Positions 1 to 7,080 are shown, counted from the first letter of the stretch. The stretch is DNA of 11,557 nucleotides from Pseudomonadota bacterium (GCA_023433855.1 JAEYTV010000014.1:1-11557); one strand, 5' to 3'. Notes: a model not told the origin generated them from the sequence alone. Made by a program: numbers and translations.

Positions 1-50
1 GTCTTCCACAGCTGATCGAGAACGATAGAGTTTCCCAGTGACGTGCCCAT
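1..50 (-). CDS. ABC transporter ATP-binding protein, N-terminal fragment (partial)
   Basis: This is only the start of a gene that runs off the left edge. An ATG on the minus strand opens a frame reading MGTSLGNSIVLDQLWK. It is preceded by an AGAGGG ribosome-binding site (61-56) with a 5-nt spacer. A short hydrophobic beta strand ending in an aromatic-lysine pair is how many PotA/UgpC-type ABC ATPases begin, just before the Tyr-Gly that stacks near the nucleotide. The position downstream of a PotD-like binding protein on the same strand fits an ATPase. With 16 residues visible, no Walker motif can be seen, so the assignment rests on context and the N-terminal pattern. A permease or other protein cannot be excluded. 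Confidence 0.45.
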   Translation of the reverse strand, partial: MGTSLGNSIVLDQLWK

Positions 51-64
51 GATATCCCTCTGGC

Positions 65-93
65 GGTATCTGGCCGCCCCAAGGCCAGATACC
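65..93 (-). promoter_or_regulatory. Intercistronic hairpin between binding-protein and ATPase genes
   Basis: The arms GGTATCTGGCC (65-75) and GGCCAGATACC (83-93) are perfectly complementary over 11 bp around a 7-nt loop. In the minus-strand transcript the hairpin lies 59 nt past the stop codon of the binding-protein gene and 3 nt before the ribosome-binding site of the next gene. No U-run follows on the minus strand, so it is unlikely to be an intrinsic terminator for this operon. On the plus strand a short T-run occurs further on (around 113-116). Hairpins at this place in ABC operons are known to protect upstream binding-protein mRNA and give it higher expression than the membrane components. 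That role is inferred here. Confidence 0.6.
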
Positions 94-152
94 CGTCAAC
101 TTGCTTTTAATTTAATCTTGAGGGCGATGCCTGAAAGCCTCGCGCGAGGATG

Positions 153-1235
153 CTATTCGAGAAGGAATTCTTCCCAGAGCTTTGAGACTTCAGCACGATT
201 CTTGATCCACCAGGCCGCATCCTGTTCAAAACCTTTCGCAATGATTTCAGGATGTGTCGGGAGTGTTTTGGCGACATCGGCGCTAATGTGTTCAAACGCG
301 TTCTTGTTTTCCGGGCTAAGCCCGATGGGCGGAAGCGAAAGTGCTTGCGCCTTGGGGCTTGTCGAATAGTCGATCAGCCGTAGCGCGTTCTCGTAGTTTG
401 GGGAGCCTTTGAGAATAGCGGAATATTCCGTTACCCGCATTGCCTGGTTCCATTCGACAGCCACAGGCGCGCCAGCCTGACGAAGAGTATCCACGCGGTT
501 TGTCCAGAGCGCGCCCAGAACGGCGGTCTTTTCTGCAAGCAGAGATGCGCCCATGGCGCCGCTGTCGAAGAATTTCGCCACGCTCGGGCGAATCTTGCGC
601 AGCATGTCGAAGGCCTTCTTCACGTCGAGCGGATAAAGCTCGGAAGGGTTGACGCCGGATGCCAGAAGGGCGAATTCCAGATTGGGGGAAATCGCCTTGG
701 CATCCTGCAACATGCGGCGGCCCGGGAATTTCTCGACATTCCAGACGTCTGCCCAGCTTGTCGGATGTCCGTTCGGGAAGGCTTCGGTATTGTAGCAGAT
801 GGCCTCAGCGAAAGCGCAATAGCTGATATAGGTCGGCTTGACGGTGCCAACGTCCTTCACATCCGTATGTTCGAACTTGGAGTAATCAATCTCCTGAAGC
901 ACACCGCGTTCCTGAAGGGTCAACATCGCGATGGCGTTTGCTTCTACGACGTCAAGCTCCTGCGATCCGGCCTGCGCCATCGTCAACAGCTTGCCGGTGT
1001 TGGCCGGTACTCCAACAACCTCAATGCCGGTCAGCTTGGTGAATTCATTCCAGGTGCCTTTTTGCAGCGCTTCCTGGTAGGACCCGCCGGATGTGCGCAC
1101 CAGAACCCGTCCGCCCTTTTGGGCACGGACGATATTCGGCATGGAAAGTGTGGCGGCTCCCACAGCCACACCTGCAATCAGCGAGCGGCGAGTAACGCCC
1201 GGACCCGATTTTGCATTTCCGCTTTCAACCTTCAT
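153..1235 (-). CDS. Periplasmic ABC transporter substrate-binding protein (PotD/iron-type family 1-like), Tat-exported
   Basis: This 360-residue extracellular solute-binding protein has the length of PotD-like polyamine and related small-molecule receptors. The N-terminus has a twin-arginine motif (T15-R16-R17-S18-L19), a hydrophobic stretch rich in Ala, Gly and Val (about 19-32), and a likely cleavage after Val-Arg-Ala (A38). The mature protein starts with a beta strand and a Gly-Gly-Ser-Tyr segment typical of this fold. It contains the family-like stretch with YNTEAF and TSWADVW, in which an aromatic binding-cleft lid is usual. The start is supported by an AGGGGA ribosome-binding site upstream. 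It begins 43 nt after the flavoprotein gene and is followed by a likely ATPase gene, so it probably belongs to one operon. The ligand is not deducible; the family covers polyamines, opines, amino-acid derivatives and organosulfonates. Confidence 0.88.
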   Translation of the reverse strand: MKVESGNAKSGPGVTRRSLIAGVAVGAATLSMPNIVRAQKGGRVLVRTSGGSYQEALQKGTWNEFTKLTGIEVVGVPANTGKLLTMAQAGSQELDVVEANAIAMLTLQERGVLQEIDYSKFEHTDVKDVGTVKPTYISYCAFAEAICYNTEAFPNGHPTSWADVWNVEKFPGRRMLQDAKAISPNLEFALLASGVNPSELYPLDVKKAFDMLRKIRPSVAKFFDSGAMGASLLAEKTAVLGALWTNRVDTLRQAGAPVAVEWNQAMRVTEYSAILKGSPNYENALRLIDYSTSPKAQALSLPPIGLSPENKNAFEHISADVAKTLPTHPEIIAKGFEQDAAWWIKNRAEVSKLWEEFLLE

Positions 1236-1278
1236 GTCAGTTCCCCTTATATTGGATTTTTATGTGAAGCATTAGACG

Positions 1279-2526
1279 TCAAACACGTTCTGGAACAAAG
1301 CCGAGGTCTGCCCAAGTCTTCGGTTTTTCGAGTTTTTCGCCGTATTTTAACTTCGAGAACTGGCGGCCTCCGGCAAGAACACCTTGCGCAAGTTGCGCCA
1401 TGAGTGCTGTGTCGCGCGTATGGAGAGTGCTGGCCTTGGTTTCGCGCCAGAAGCGCTCGACGGGCAGAAATTTGAACAGGGACCGGGCGCCGACGATTTC
1501 GAAGGTTTTGTCAGCTGCAAATCCGGCAACCTTTTTCGCCGTGTGAAGGGCGCGGTAGGAGGCGAGCATGGCTTCGTCATGACGGCCTTCATCCCACAGC
1601 CAGACGGCGTAACGGTATGAAGCGCGGGCTGCCTGAGTGCCGCTATCCATCTCCGCCAGAGCGTACATCAGAACCGCGTCTTTCGCCAGATAATCGCGTC
1701 CGCCGATGAATTCGACCACATAGTCGACAATGCCTTGCGCGGTTCCGACCAGATGCGCGGCGTGCGAGCATTCATAGGTATAGGGGTCCTTCTGGACGAA
1801 ATCGCCGGGCTCGCCCATGACGTTTTTCCACGGGATGAACACGTTATCGAGCTTTGCCGTCCAGCTGACCGTGCCCCGAAGGCCGATGGACTCGCTCCAG
1901 CTGTCGTCAAAGCTCAGGCCTTCTGATGTTTTGGGGACGATGGAGATCGTTAGGCCTTCGCCATTGGTCTTCGCCCCGGGCGCCAACGCCCAGAATGCCA
2001 GGAGGTCAGCGGCCGGCGCCATGGAGCAGAAGTGCTTCTCGCCGGATGCGCGGAATCCGCCTGGAACAGGTTCGAAACTTGAATCAAAGGTCAGCTTGGT
2101 GACGACGTTATTGGCCTTGATCTGGCGCGGGTTCACTTCCGAGCCGAGCGAACCCATCAGTGCATCTTCCTTGACGATCTGCCCAAGGAAGCGCTCCTTC
2201 TGCTCGGCGCTCCCCATGCGGCAGACGAGGCCGACCTGGTGGAAGTGGATCAACAGATCCCAGGATGTGGTCGGGCAGGTGCGCGCCAGTTCTTCGGCAA
2301 CAGCAAACTGTGCCATTCCCAAACTGCCGCGGGGCTGCGGGTTAAGCCCGCCGTATTCCTTGGGAACCATGAGAAGGTGGAATTTCTGCTTCTTCATTTC
2401 CGCAAAGTTATCGGCGGGGAAGGCGGCTTCCTGATCGTAACGGTCGGCGTTTTTCGTCAACAAGGGCTTTAAAGCCTTAGCCTTTTCCACCCATTCGCGC
2501 TGCTCGCTGTTCAATGCGAAATCCAT
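1279..2526 (-). CDS. Acyl-CoA dehydrogenase-fold flavoprotein, probable DszC/SfnB-like class D monooxygenase
   Basis: This 415-residue protein has the three-part acyl-CoA dehydrogenase fold: an N-terminal helical domain (about 1-120), a beta domain (about 124-235, with GSLGSE and a SGEKHFCS segment before an Ala-Ala-Asp), and a C-terminal four-helix bundle (about 245-390). True acyl-CoA dehydrogenases end the bundle with a Tyr-Glu-Gly-Thr stretch carrying the catalytic base. Here the corresponding place reads RFWRETKASTLHTRDT (358-372), with no such glutamate. This resembles the Arg-x-x-Arg-Thr-x-Thr-Leu-His pattern of DszC-like flavin monooxygenases, which use reduced flavin and oxygen. Oxygenation of a sulfur- or nitrogen-containing substrate is therefore more likely than beta-oxidation; the substrate is unknown. 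The start has an AGGAG site 8 nt upstream. It is the first gene of the minus-strand transport operon. Confidence 0.8.
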   Translation of the reverse strand: MDFALNSEQREWVEKAKALKPLLTKNADRYDQEAAFPADNFAEMKKQKFHLLMVPKEYGGLNPQPRGSLGMAQFAVAEELARTCPTTSWDLLIHFHQVGLVCRMGSAEQKERFLGQIVKEDALMGSLGSEVNPRQIKANNVVTKLTFDSSFEPVPGGFRASGEKHFCSMAPAADLLAFWALAPGAKTNGEGLTISIVPKTSEGLSFDDSWSESIGLRGTVSWTAKLDNVFIPWKNVMGEPGDFVQKDPYTYECSHAAHLVGTAQGIVDYVVEFIGGRDYLAKDAVLMYALAEMDSGTQAARASYRYAVWLWDEGRHDEAMLASYRALHTAKKVAGFAADKTFEIVGARSLFKFLPVERFWRETKASTLHTRDTALMAQLAQGVLAGGRQFSKLKYGEKLEKPKTWADLGFVPERV

Positions 2527-2545
2527 AGGGCATTCTCCTCATGTA

Positions 2546-2595
2546 TGTATACAGTATTCAGAATGCAGAAGAGTATAGTTTAGATCGGCTGTCAA
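2546..2595 (-). promoter_or_regulatory. Candidate promoter and palindromic operator of the flavoprotein-transporter operon
   Basis: On the minus strand a perfect TTGACA -35 hexamer lies at 2595-2590. A TATACT (2577-2572) lies 12 nt further on, which is too close for a standard -10. At the ideal 17-nt spacing the hexamer is TCTTCT, a weak match. The -10 is therefore uncertain. Between these and the start codon sits the perfect 8-bp palindrome TGTATACA (2546-2553), about 20 nt upstream of the start. Cores of this type are bound by GntR-family FCD-subfamily repressors, which often control uptake and oxidation operons. No such regulator is encoded in the window. Confidence 0.3.
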
Positions 2596-2863
2596 GGACG
2601 AGTTTCGGAATTGCATGGGAGTAGGTGCCGGCAGCAAGGTTGCCGATCGCGGAGAACTGTGAAAAGAGGATTGAAGCCGCTGAACCTCGTCAAAGCTGCC
2701 GGAGTTGGTCGAACCGGTGATGGCTCGACCGCGCCCTGATCGCTCTACAGTCGCGGGGAGGCTAAGCAGTCCCCCACTGCTGTTCAGTAGTTCCGGCTAT
2801 AGGTCTGTTGCTTTGCTACATAGGACAAACAAGGAGAACTATACCCTCACTGGCGGTCATCAT

Positions 2864-2886
2864 GTTTCAGTCAAGCGATCTGAAAC
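2864..2886. repeat. Short inverted repeat
   Basis: GTTTCAG (2864-2870) and CTGAAAC (2880-2886) are perfect 7-bp arms around a 9-nt spacer. No T-run follows on either strand, and no gene ends nearby, so it is not obviously a terminator. It could be an old mobile-element end or a chance structure. Confidence 0.35.
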
Positions 2887-3216
2887 TTGATACCACGATC
2901 AACTTTGACCCACCTAAAACGTGCGTGGGCCGACGTAGCACGCTCGCCGAGAACGTGCGGATCTTTATCGTACTCCTGCAGAGACATTCTTTGGGGGACT
3001 GTAGCACTCAGGAACACGGCCGCTTCACACAGCAAAGTAAAATAGAATGTAGCATGATAAATGGGCGTGCAGCAGTTCGAATCCCATCAAGGCGGAGGCT
3101 ACAGCAGCCTTCGCCACAAGCGAACGTGGCGTGCTGCAAACGCTGCGAGATCCATGGTAGATGAGCCCGATGAAGATAGACTGGCACTAACCATGCGATT
3201 CTCCATCTGATGTGAT

Positions 3217-3485
3217 GGAGACGATAGGTTCTTTATCAACTATTATCAGGAACGATCCGGACTCTCCTCCGCTGCGGGCGGCTTGGATGTCGTTCCGAAA
3301 TTCCGATCAAGACTGTGAACGCGCATCCGCTCCTGCATCCGTCACTGTGATTTGCCGCCGACAGGTTCAAGAGCCGTTCGCGTCTCCTATGTCGGCCATA
3401 CCGGCTGGCAGATATCGTTTATCCGCCGCATCATGTGTCTGTGCGCCAAAACGCCCTGCCCAGCGATTTGGCCGGCGAGATATGA
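3217..3485 (+). pseudogene. Possible remnant of a GcvT-like (aminomethyltransferase/folate-binding) domain
   Basis: In one plus-strand frame a Gly-Asp-Asp-Arg-Phe-Phe-Ile stretch (from about 3217) is followed, after an in-frame stop at 3316, by RAVRVSYVGHTGWQI (about 3373-3417). The second piece resembles the conserved R-x-S-Y-x-G-E-x-G-W-E-(L/I) strand-turn of the GcvT and dimethylglycine-dehydrogenase C-terminal fold. The distance between the pieces is somewhat shorter than in intact GcvT. Just after it the frame loses sense, while a neighbouring frame reads VYPPHHVSVRQNAL, which would fit the next GcvT segment if a frameshift occurred. The stops and frame change mean it cannot be functional. 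The match was made by eye on about 15 residues and may be coincidental. Confidence 0.25.
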
Positions 3486-3683
3486 AGCTTGTACGGACAA
3501 AGCGGCAGCGGATGCAGTGTGAAAGTATTCTGGCGCCCGGATCAACAACACTGTTGGTACGATTGTCTTACTTTGCAAGACGCATCGCTTAGCATCTTTC
3601 GCATGGTCGGCAGTGCGGAGTAGCTGCGGCGGCAGAAGGAATTGATCGGCTTATAAAATGGCGAGGGTGAGCAGGACGTGCCC

Positions 3684-5063
3684 CTACACCATCGCCATGG
3701 CTTCAAAGTCATTCAAAATGGTGCGGAGCGTCGCAAGGACCTCTCTCAACTCCGTCAGGTTAGCCGCCCCCCCAAGGCAGAGGCGGAATCCGTTGGCCAT
3801 GGGGTCGAGCGGCTGCAGGGGGGTGGGCGATGCCAGAATTAGGCCCGCCTGAGCCGCCTCCGCGAACAGCGATATGGCCGTCCTGCCGAGGGACATGGAA
3901 ACCCAAAGGTGAAAAGCCGGTTCTGCGGGACCGAGGGGAAGGAAATCGTCAAGAAGTTCCCGCGCGAGAGCTGTCCTTTCGGCTGCCGCCTCTCTCTTCA
4001 GCTTCACCTGTTCGGCCAGATTGCCATTCTGCATCATCTTGACGACGGCTTCGGCCATGATGGCATTCGCCATCCAGCCCGTCGCCCGAATGGAATTGAC
4101 GATCCGGTCGCGGAAAGCCGGGGGAGCGACCATCGCGCCTACGCGCAAGCCTGGAGCGAGGCATTTCGCGAAGCTGACGATATAGAACGCCCGATCCGGG
4201 ATCAGCGAACTGATTGTCGGCGGGGGACTGTCGCTGAGAAAGCCGTATGCGTCGTCTTCAATTATCCAGGCATCATGCCGCCTGACGATTTCGGCGATCT
4301 CCCGGCGCCGCTCAAGCGGCATGATGCTGGCAGTTGCCGTCTGAAAGGTCGGTGTCACATAAAGCAGCCGGGCGCCCGTCTGCTGAAAGGCTTCCTCGAG
4401 ACGATCAGGGATGATCCCGTGCTGGTCCATCACCACGCCCCGCAGCGAGTAACCATCCATCAATGCGAGTGCCATCATTCCCGAATAAGTGAGGTTTTCA
4501 GCCAGGATCGGCGTCGCCGGCTTGGTCAGTATCCGTGTTGCAATAGAAATGGCGTGCTGGGCGCCATGCGTTATGAAGACATTGCCGGGGGTCGTCTCAA
4601 GGCCAGATACCTCGAGCCACTCCGCCATGGCCCGACGGTGCGCTTCGCGTCCCTGATGCGGAAGATAACCCAACAATCTCGAAAACTGCCTGTCGGAGGT
4701 GATCTCCGCCATCGTTTCGGTGATCAGCTGGTCCTCGGCCGTCGGCGGGGGCGCATTCAAGGCGAGGTTTATCCGACGCGGCCCCTCGGACGGCGCTGCT
4801 TCTGAGACGCCCAGATGCTGCCGCGCCGGCAGCAGGAACGTGCCCTTGCCAACCTGGCCGGAGATAAGCCCACGGCGTTCTGCCGCAGCGTACGCCTTGG
4901 AGACCGTGCCCACGCTCAAGCCCAGCTTGTCCGCCATCTCACGGTGCGTCGGCAGGCGCTCGCCCGCGCTGACGCTACCGGAAGCGATATCCGCCTGAAG
5001 CGCGGCGACGATCTGCAGATAACGGGGGCCTTCTCCGAAGGGCAGCTTGGGATACCAGTTCAT
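3684..5063 (-). CDS. MocR-family transcriptional regulator (GntR winged helix fused to PLP aminotransferase-like domain)
   Basis: This 459-residue protein has an N-terminal GntR-type winged helix (about 12-78, with RLPTHREMADKLGLS and GTVSKAY) and a linker, then a fold-type I aminotransferase-like domain from about 97 to the end. The PLP site looks intact: Asp270 and Tyr273 in EDDAYG, the Schiff-base lysine in SFAKCLAPGLRVG (K300) with Arg307, and a C-terminal Arg427 that usually binds a substrate carboxylate. MocR proteins use PLP adducts or amino compounds as effectors and often act as both autorepressor and activator of a divergent operon. The start is supported by AAGGAG (5075-5070) 6 nt upstream. 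It faces the molybdenum hydroxylase operon and is its likely regulator. No catalytic aminotransferase role is expected. Confidence 0.93.
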   Translation of the reverse strand: MNWYPKLPFGEGPRYLQIVAALQADIASGSVSAGERLPTHREMADKLGLSVGTVSKAYAAAERRGLISGQVGKGTFLLPARQHLGVSEAAPSEGPRRINLALNAPPPTAEDQLITETMAEITSDRQFSRLLGYLPHQGREAHRRAMAEWLEVSGLETTPGNVFITHGAQHAISIATRILTKPATPILAENLTYSGMMALALMDGYSLRGVVMDQHGIIPDRLEEAFQQTGARLLYVTPTFQTATASIMPLERRREIAEIVRRHDAWIIEDDAYGFLSDSPPPTISSLIPDRAFYIVSFAKCLAPGLRVGAMVAPPAFRDRIVNSIRATGWMANAIMAEAVVKMMQNGNLAEQVKLKREAAAERTALARELLDDFLPLGPAEPAFHLWVSMSLGRTAISLFAEAAQAGLILASPTPLQPLDPMANGFRLCLGGAANLTELREVLATLRTILNDFEAMAMV

Positions 5064-5082
5064 AGAGATCTCCTTGATCCGA

Positions 5083-5111
5083 AGAATAGGACAATTTTGT
5101 CATTGTCGCAA
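5083..5111 (-). promoter_or_regulatory. Predicted promoter of the MocR regulator gene
   Basis: On the minus strand a TTGCGA -35 (5111-5106) and a TATTCT -10 (5088-5083) are separated by exactly 17 nt. Each matches the sigma-70 consensus at four of six bases. The -10 lies about 20 nt upstream of the MocR start codon. The spacer is filled almost completely by three abutting hexamers of the ATTGTC type, so binding there would block polymerase and give autorepression. Confidence 0.5.
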
Positions 5112-5309
5112 TCCCTATCGACAAAGCGGACGCCATGCGGGGGAGATTGTCGCCGAAACCTTTCGTACCGGCGACCCTGTTGAGCGAAACCGCTTGGGAA
5201 GCCTTTGAAAATGAGACAATCATGCCGTCTGTTTGTAGATTTCACTACTATTCAACAGACATGTATTGCTTTTTCGGGTTGCGGCGGTGTGATTTGTATG
5301 TCTATTGTC
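5090..5309. promoter_or_regulatory. ATTGTC/GACAAT hexamer array, candidate MocR operator
   Basis: The divergent intergenic region holds exact copies of the hexamer at 5090-5095 (GACAAT), 5102-5107 (ATTGTC), 5146-5151 (ATTGTC), 5215-5220 (GACAAT) and 5304-5309 (ATTGTC). One-mismatch copies lie at 5096-5101 (TTTGTC) and 5120-5125 (GACAAA). Three abut as GACAATTTTGTCATTGTC (5090-5107), giving a 6-6-6 palindrome with direct-repeat character. The outer copies flank the region; the last (extended to an 8-base ATTGTCTC) is an exact inverse of GAGACAAT at 5213-5220. MocR regulators typically bind repeated half-sites in such divergent promoters. About 0.14 exact copies would be expected by chance in 290 bp with equal base use. 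Confidence 0.6.
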
Positions 5310-5347
5310 TCGGTTATGAGGAAATTGTTCAAGGCAGGAGACGTCAC

Positions 5348-5668
5348 GTGATCTATGAGATCCGCGTATATGAACATGTGGACGGCAAAGCCGAGGCCGT
5401 TCGGGAGCGCTTCTCGAAAGAGGTCGTGCCGCGGTTCCCGAAACACCATATCGAATTGCTCGGTGCCTTTACCGATCGCGAGACCGGTATGCTCACTTAC
5501 ATGACCCGGTTTCCGGACGAGGACGCGCGTCAACGTGCTTGGGCCTCCTTCGGTGCCGATCCGGAATGGAAAGCGGTTAAGGCGGCGTCCGAACTCGATG
5601 GTCCGCTTATCGCGAAGCAGCGGCTCAGCGTCGTCACACCTGCGCTGACCGGGCTCCCGATCGGCTGA
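5348..5668 (+). CDS. NIPSNAP-family small protein
   Basis: The frame is open upstream to 5135. The likely start is the GTG at 5348, which has an AGGAG site (5336-5340) 7 nt before it and gives 106 residues beginning M(V)IYEIRVYEH, the usual first strand of NIPSNAP domains. Further family features are a central His-x-Glu-Leu-Leu-Gly segment (34-39), an Arg-x-x-x-Trp-Ala-Ser-Phe turn (61-68) and an Asp-Pro-Glu-Trp (71-74). NIPSNAP proteins are ferredoxin-like dimeric alpha-beta barrels related to EthD and antibiotic-biosynthesis monooxygenases. They are common in aromatic and heterocycle catabolic clusters, but their biochemical role is poorly defined. As the first gene after the operator region, it is probably co-transcribed with the hydroxylase genes, which begin 36 nt downstream. 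It may be an enzyme without cofactor or an accessory factor. Confidence 0.82.
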   Translation: MIYEIRVYEHVDGKAEAVRERFSKEVVPRFPKHHIELLGAFTDRETGMLTYMTRFPDEDARQRAWASFGADPEWKAVKAASELDGPLIAKQRLSVVTPALTGLPIG

Positions 5669-5704
5669 GCGAAGATCGACATCCAACCATGAAGAGATGA
5701 TGCT

Positions 5705-6583
5705 GTGAAGCCAGCTCCGTTTTCATACGTTCGTCCGAAGACAGTCGATGAGGCTTGCGAAGCCCTGGCCTCGGATTCCGATTCCCGCGTGATCGCCGGC
5801 GGACAGACGCTGGTGCCGATGCTTGCAATGCGTCTGGCGCGCCCGACGCTGCTGGTCGATGTCACGCGGATCAGCGATCTCCATGGTATTCGGGAAACGG
5901 ATCAAGGCATCGAGATCGGTGCCGTCACCCGGCAGTTCGAGGCCTTGGCGTCAAGCCTGATTGGCAGGAAGGTACCTCTCCTGGCCAAGGCACTGCCGCA
6001 TGTCGGGCATCCCCCGACCCGCGCCCGCGGAACGGTCGGCGGGTCGATCGCGCATGGCGATCCGTCGGCGGAGATCGCCCTTGCCGCGACCATTCTCGGC
6101 GCGACGATCTGTTACCGCGATGCCGACGAGGAGGTGGATTTACTCCCGGAAGATTTCTTCCTTGGGCCGACGCTGACCTCCGCTCCCATGGGCGGCTGTC
6201 TCACCCGGGTCGTTTTCCCCAAGCGGCCGGATGGGCGGGTGGGGGCAGGCTTTCAGGAGATAGCCTCTCGACGAAGTGATTATGCGTTTGCATCGGCCGG
6301 GGCGCAGGTGGAGCTGGATGACGACGGCATTTGCGTCGGAGCTCTGCTCGGTGTGGGCAGTATCGGCGACGTGCCGACCGCCATCGACATCTCCAGTCTG
6401 TGCGGATCCCGGCTGGACGATGAGGATATACAAGATGTCGTGGCTGCGGCTCTGAGCGATATCGAAGCCGTCGATGATCTTCACGCCACTGCAAGCTACC
6501 GCCGGCGTGCTGCGTCCCGGTTGGCTTTCCTAGCGCTGGTCGAAGCTCGCGATGCAGCATTGGCGGAAGGAGTTGCCGCATGA
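5705..6583 (+). CDS. Molybdenum hydroxylase FAD-binding (medium) subunit, CoxM/XdhB-like
   Basis: This 292-residue subunit carries FAD that passes electrons from the iron-sulfur subunit to the final acceptor. The two FAD pyrophosphate-binding motifs of the family are present: AGGQTLVP (31-38) and TVGGSIAHGDPSAE (110-123). An N-terminal Phe-x-Tyr-x-Arg-Pro start and a C-terminal domain (about 180-285) complete the usual CoxM length. The start codon is GTG with a weak GAAGAG site 8 nt upstream; no better start lies nearby. Its stop overlaps the next gene's start (ATGA, 6580-6583), indicating translational coupling. It forms the heterotrimer with the next two products. The electron acceptor (quinone, cytochrome or oxygen) cannot be told. 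Confidence 0.93.
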   Translation: MKPAPFSYVRPKTVDEACEALASDSDSRVIAGGQTLVPMLAMRLARPTLLVDVTRISDLHGIRETDQGIEIGAVTRQFEALASSLIGRKVPLLAKALPHVGHPPTRARGTVGGSIAHGDPSAEIALAATILGATICYRDADEEVDLLPEDFFLGPTLTSAPMGGCLTRVVFPKRPDGRVGAGFQEIASRRSDYAFASAGAQVELDDDGICVGALLGVGSIGDVPTAIDISSLCGSRLDDEDIQDVVAAALSDIEAVDDLHATASYRRRAASRLAFLALVEARDAALAEGVAA

Positions 6584-7080
6584 AGGTCACGCTGAATGTC
6601 AACAAGAGGGACGTCGATATCGAGGTGGAGCCGCGCACCACGTTGCTGGACGCGCTGCGCGATAAGCTGGACCTGAAGGGAACCCATGCCGGCTGCGAAC
6701 ACGGTGTCTGCGGCGCCTGCACGGTCATGGTCGATGGGATGGCGGTTCGTTCCTGTCTGATGTTCGCCGTCCAAGGCGATGGGCTGGAAATCAGGACGAT
6801 CGAGGGCATGGCTCCGGCTGACGGGGAGCTGGGTCTCGTTCAGGACGCGTTCTGTGAGACGCACGGTCTTCAGTGCGGATATTGCACACCCGGAATGATT
6901 GTCGCGGCGCATGCGCTGATCATGCAGAATTCGTCGCCGACGGACCACGATATCCGCGACGCGATCTCCGGAAATATCTGCCGTTGCACAGGCTATGGTC
7001 AAATCGTCGAAGCCGTGCGGCTGGCCGCTCAGCGGCTGAGGGAAAGCAATGCCCAGCATGTCGAGGAGGCAGTACGATGA
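6580..7080 (+). CDS. Molybdenum hydroxylase 2Fe-2S (small) subunit, CoxS-like
   Basis: This 166-residue protein carries two [2Fe-2S] clusters. The N-terminal plant-ferredoxin-type cluster is bound by Cys39, Cys44, Cys47 and Cys59 (CEHGVCGACT and the later Cys). The C-terminal four-helix domain binds the second through Cys99, Cys102, Cys134 and Cys136 (QCGYCTPGM and CRCTGY). All eight ligands are present and the length is that of CoxS. It moves electrons from the molybdenum centre to FAD. An AAGGAG site (6567-6572) precedes the ATG by 7 nt. It overlaps both neighbours by 4 nt, so the three subunits are probably translated in fixed ratio. No signal sequence is present, so the enzyme is cytoplasmic. 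Confidence 0.96.
   Translation: MKVTLNVNKRDVDIEVEPRTTLLDALRDKLDLKGTHAGCEHGVCGACTVMVDGMAVRSCLMFAVQGDGLEIRTIEGMAPADGELGLVQDAFCETHGLQCGYCTPGMIVAAHALIMQNSSPTDHDIRDAISGNICRCTGYGQIVEAVRLAAQRLRESNAQHVEEAVR

Larger units (their letters stand above)
2596..3683. other. Gene-poor stretch with coding scraps, no intact gene recognised
   Basis: About 1.1 kb between the two modules contains no reading frame with a convincing ribosome-binding site and recognisable protein. Frames are short, and coding-like segments change phase. One example is a plus-strand frame from 3061 (49 codons, MGVQQFESHQGG...) that ends at 3210 and continues in phase past the stop with a Gly-Asp-Asp-Arg-Phe-Phe segment. No clear terminator follows the MocR gene on the minus strand. 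Small inverted repeats occur at 2707-2730 and 2864-2886. The pattern suggests eroded genes, perhaps left after a rearrangement that joined the two modules. Confidence 0.55.

Noticed and set aside
2707..2730. Inverted repeat GGTCGA/TCGACC
   Set aside because: Only 6 bp with a 12-nt loop, no T-run and not near a gene end; expected by chance in DNA of this composition.
2895..2915. ATCAACTTTGACCCACC, reminiscent of IS21-family end repeats
   Set aside because: A single short similarity with no partner end, no istA or istB coding sequence and no target duplication nearby.
3066..3090. GTTCGAATCCC, like a tRNA T-loop
   Set aside because: The five bases on each side of the loop do not pair into a T-stem, and no acceptor, D or anticodon arm can be found around it. 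An old attachment-site scar cannot be shown.
3909..4805. 298-codon plus-strand frame inside the MocR gene
   Set aside because: It is antisense to a complete MocR protein with both domains and PLP residues intact, and has no credible start signal or family motif.
5135..5347. In-frame upstream extension of the NIPSNAP gene to an ATG at 5135
   Set aside because: The extra residues do not fit the NIPSNAP domain and would cover the operator array, while the GTG at 5348 has a well-placed AGGAG.
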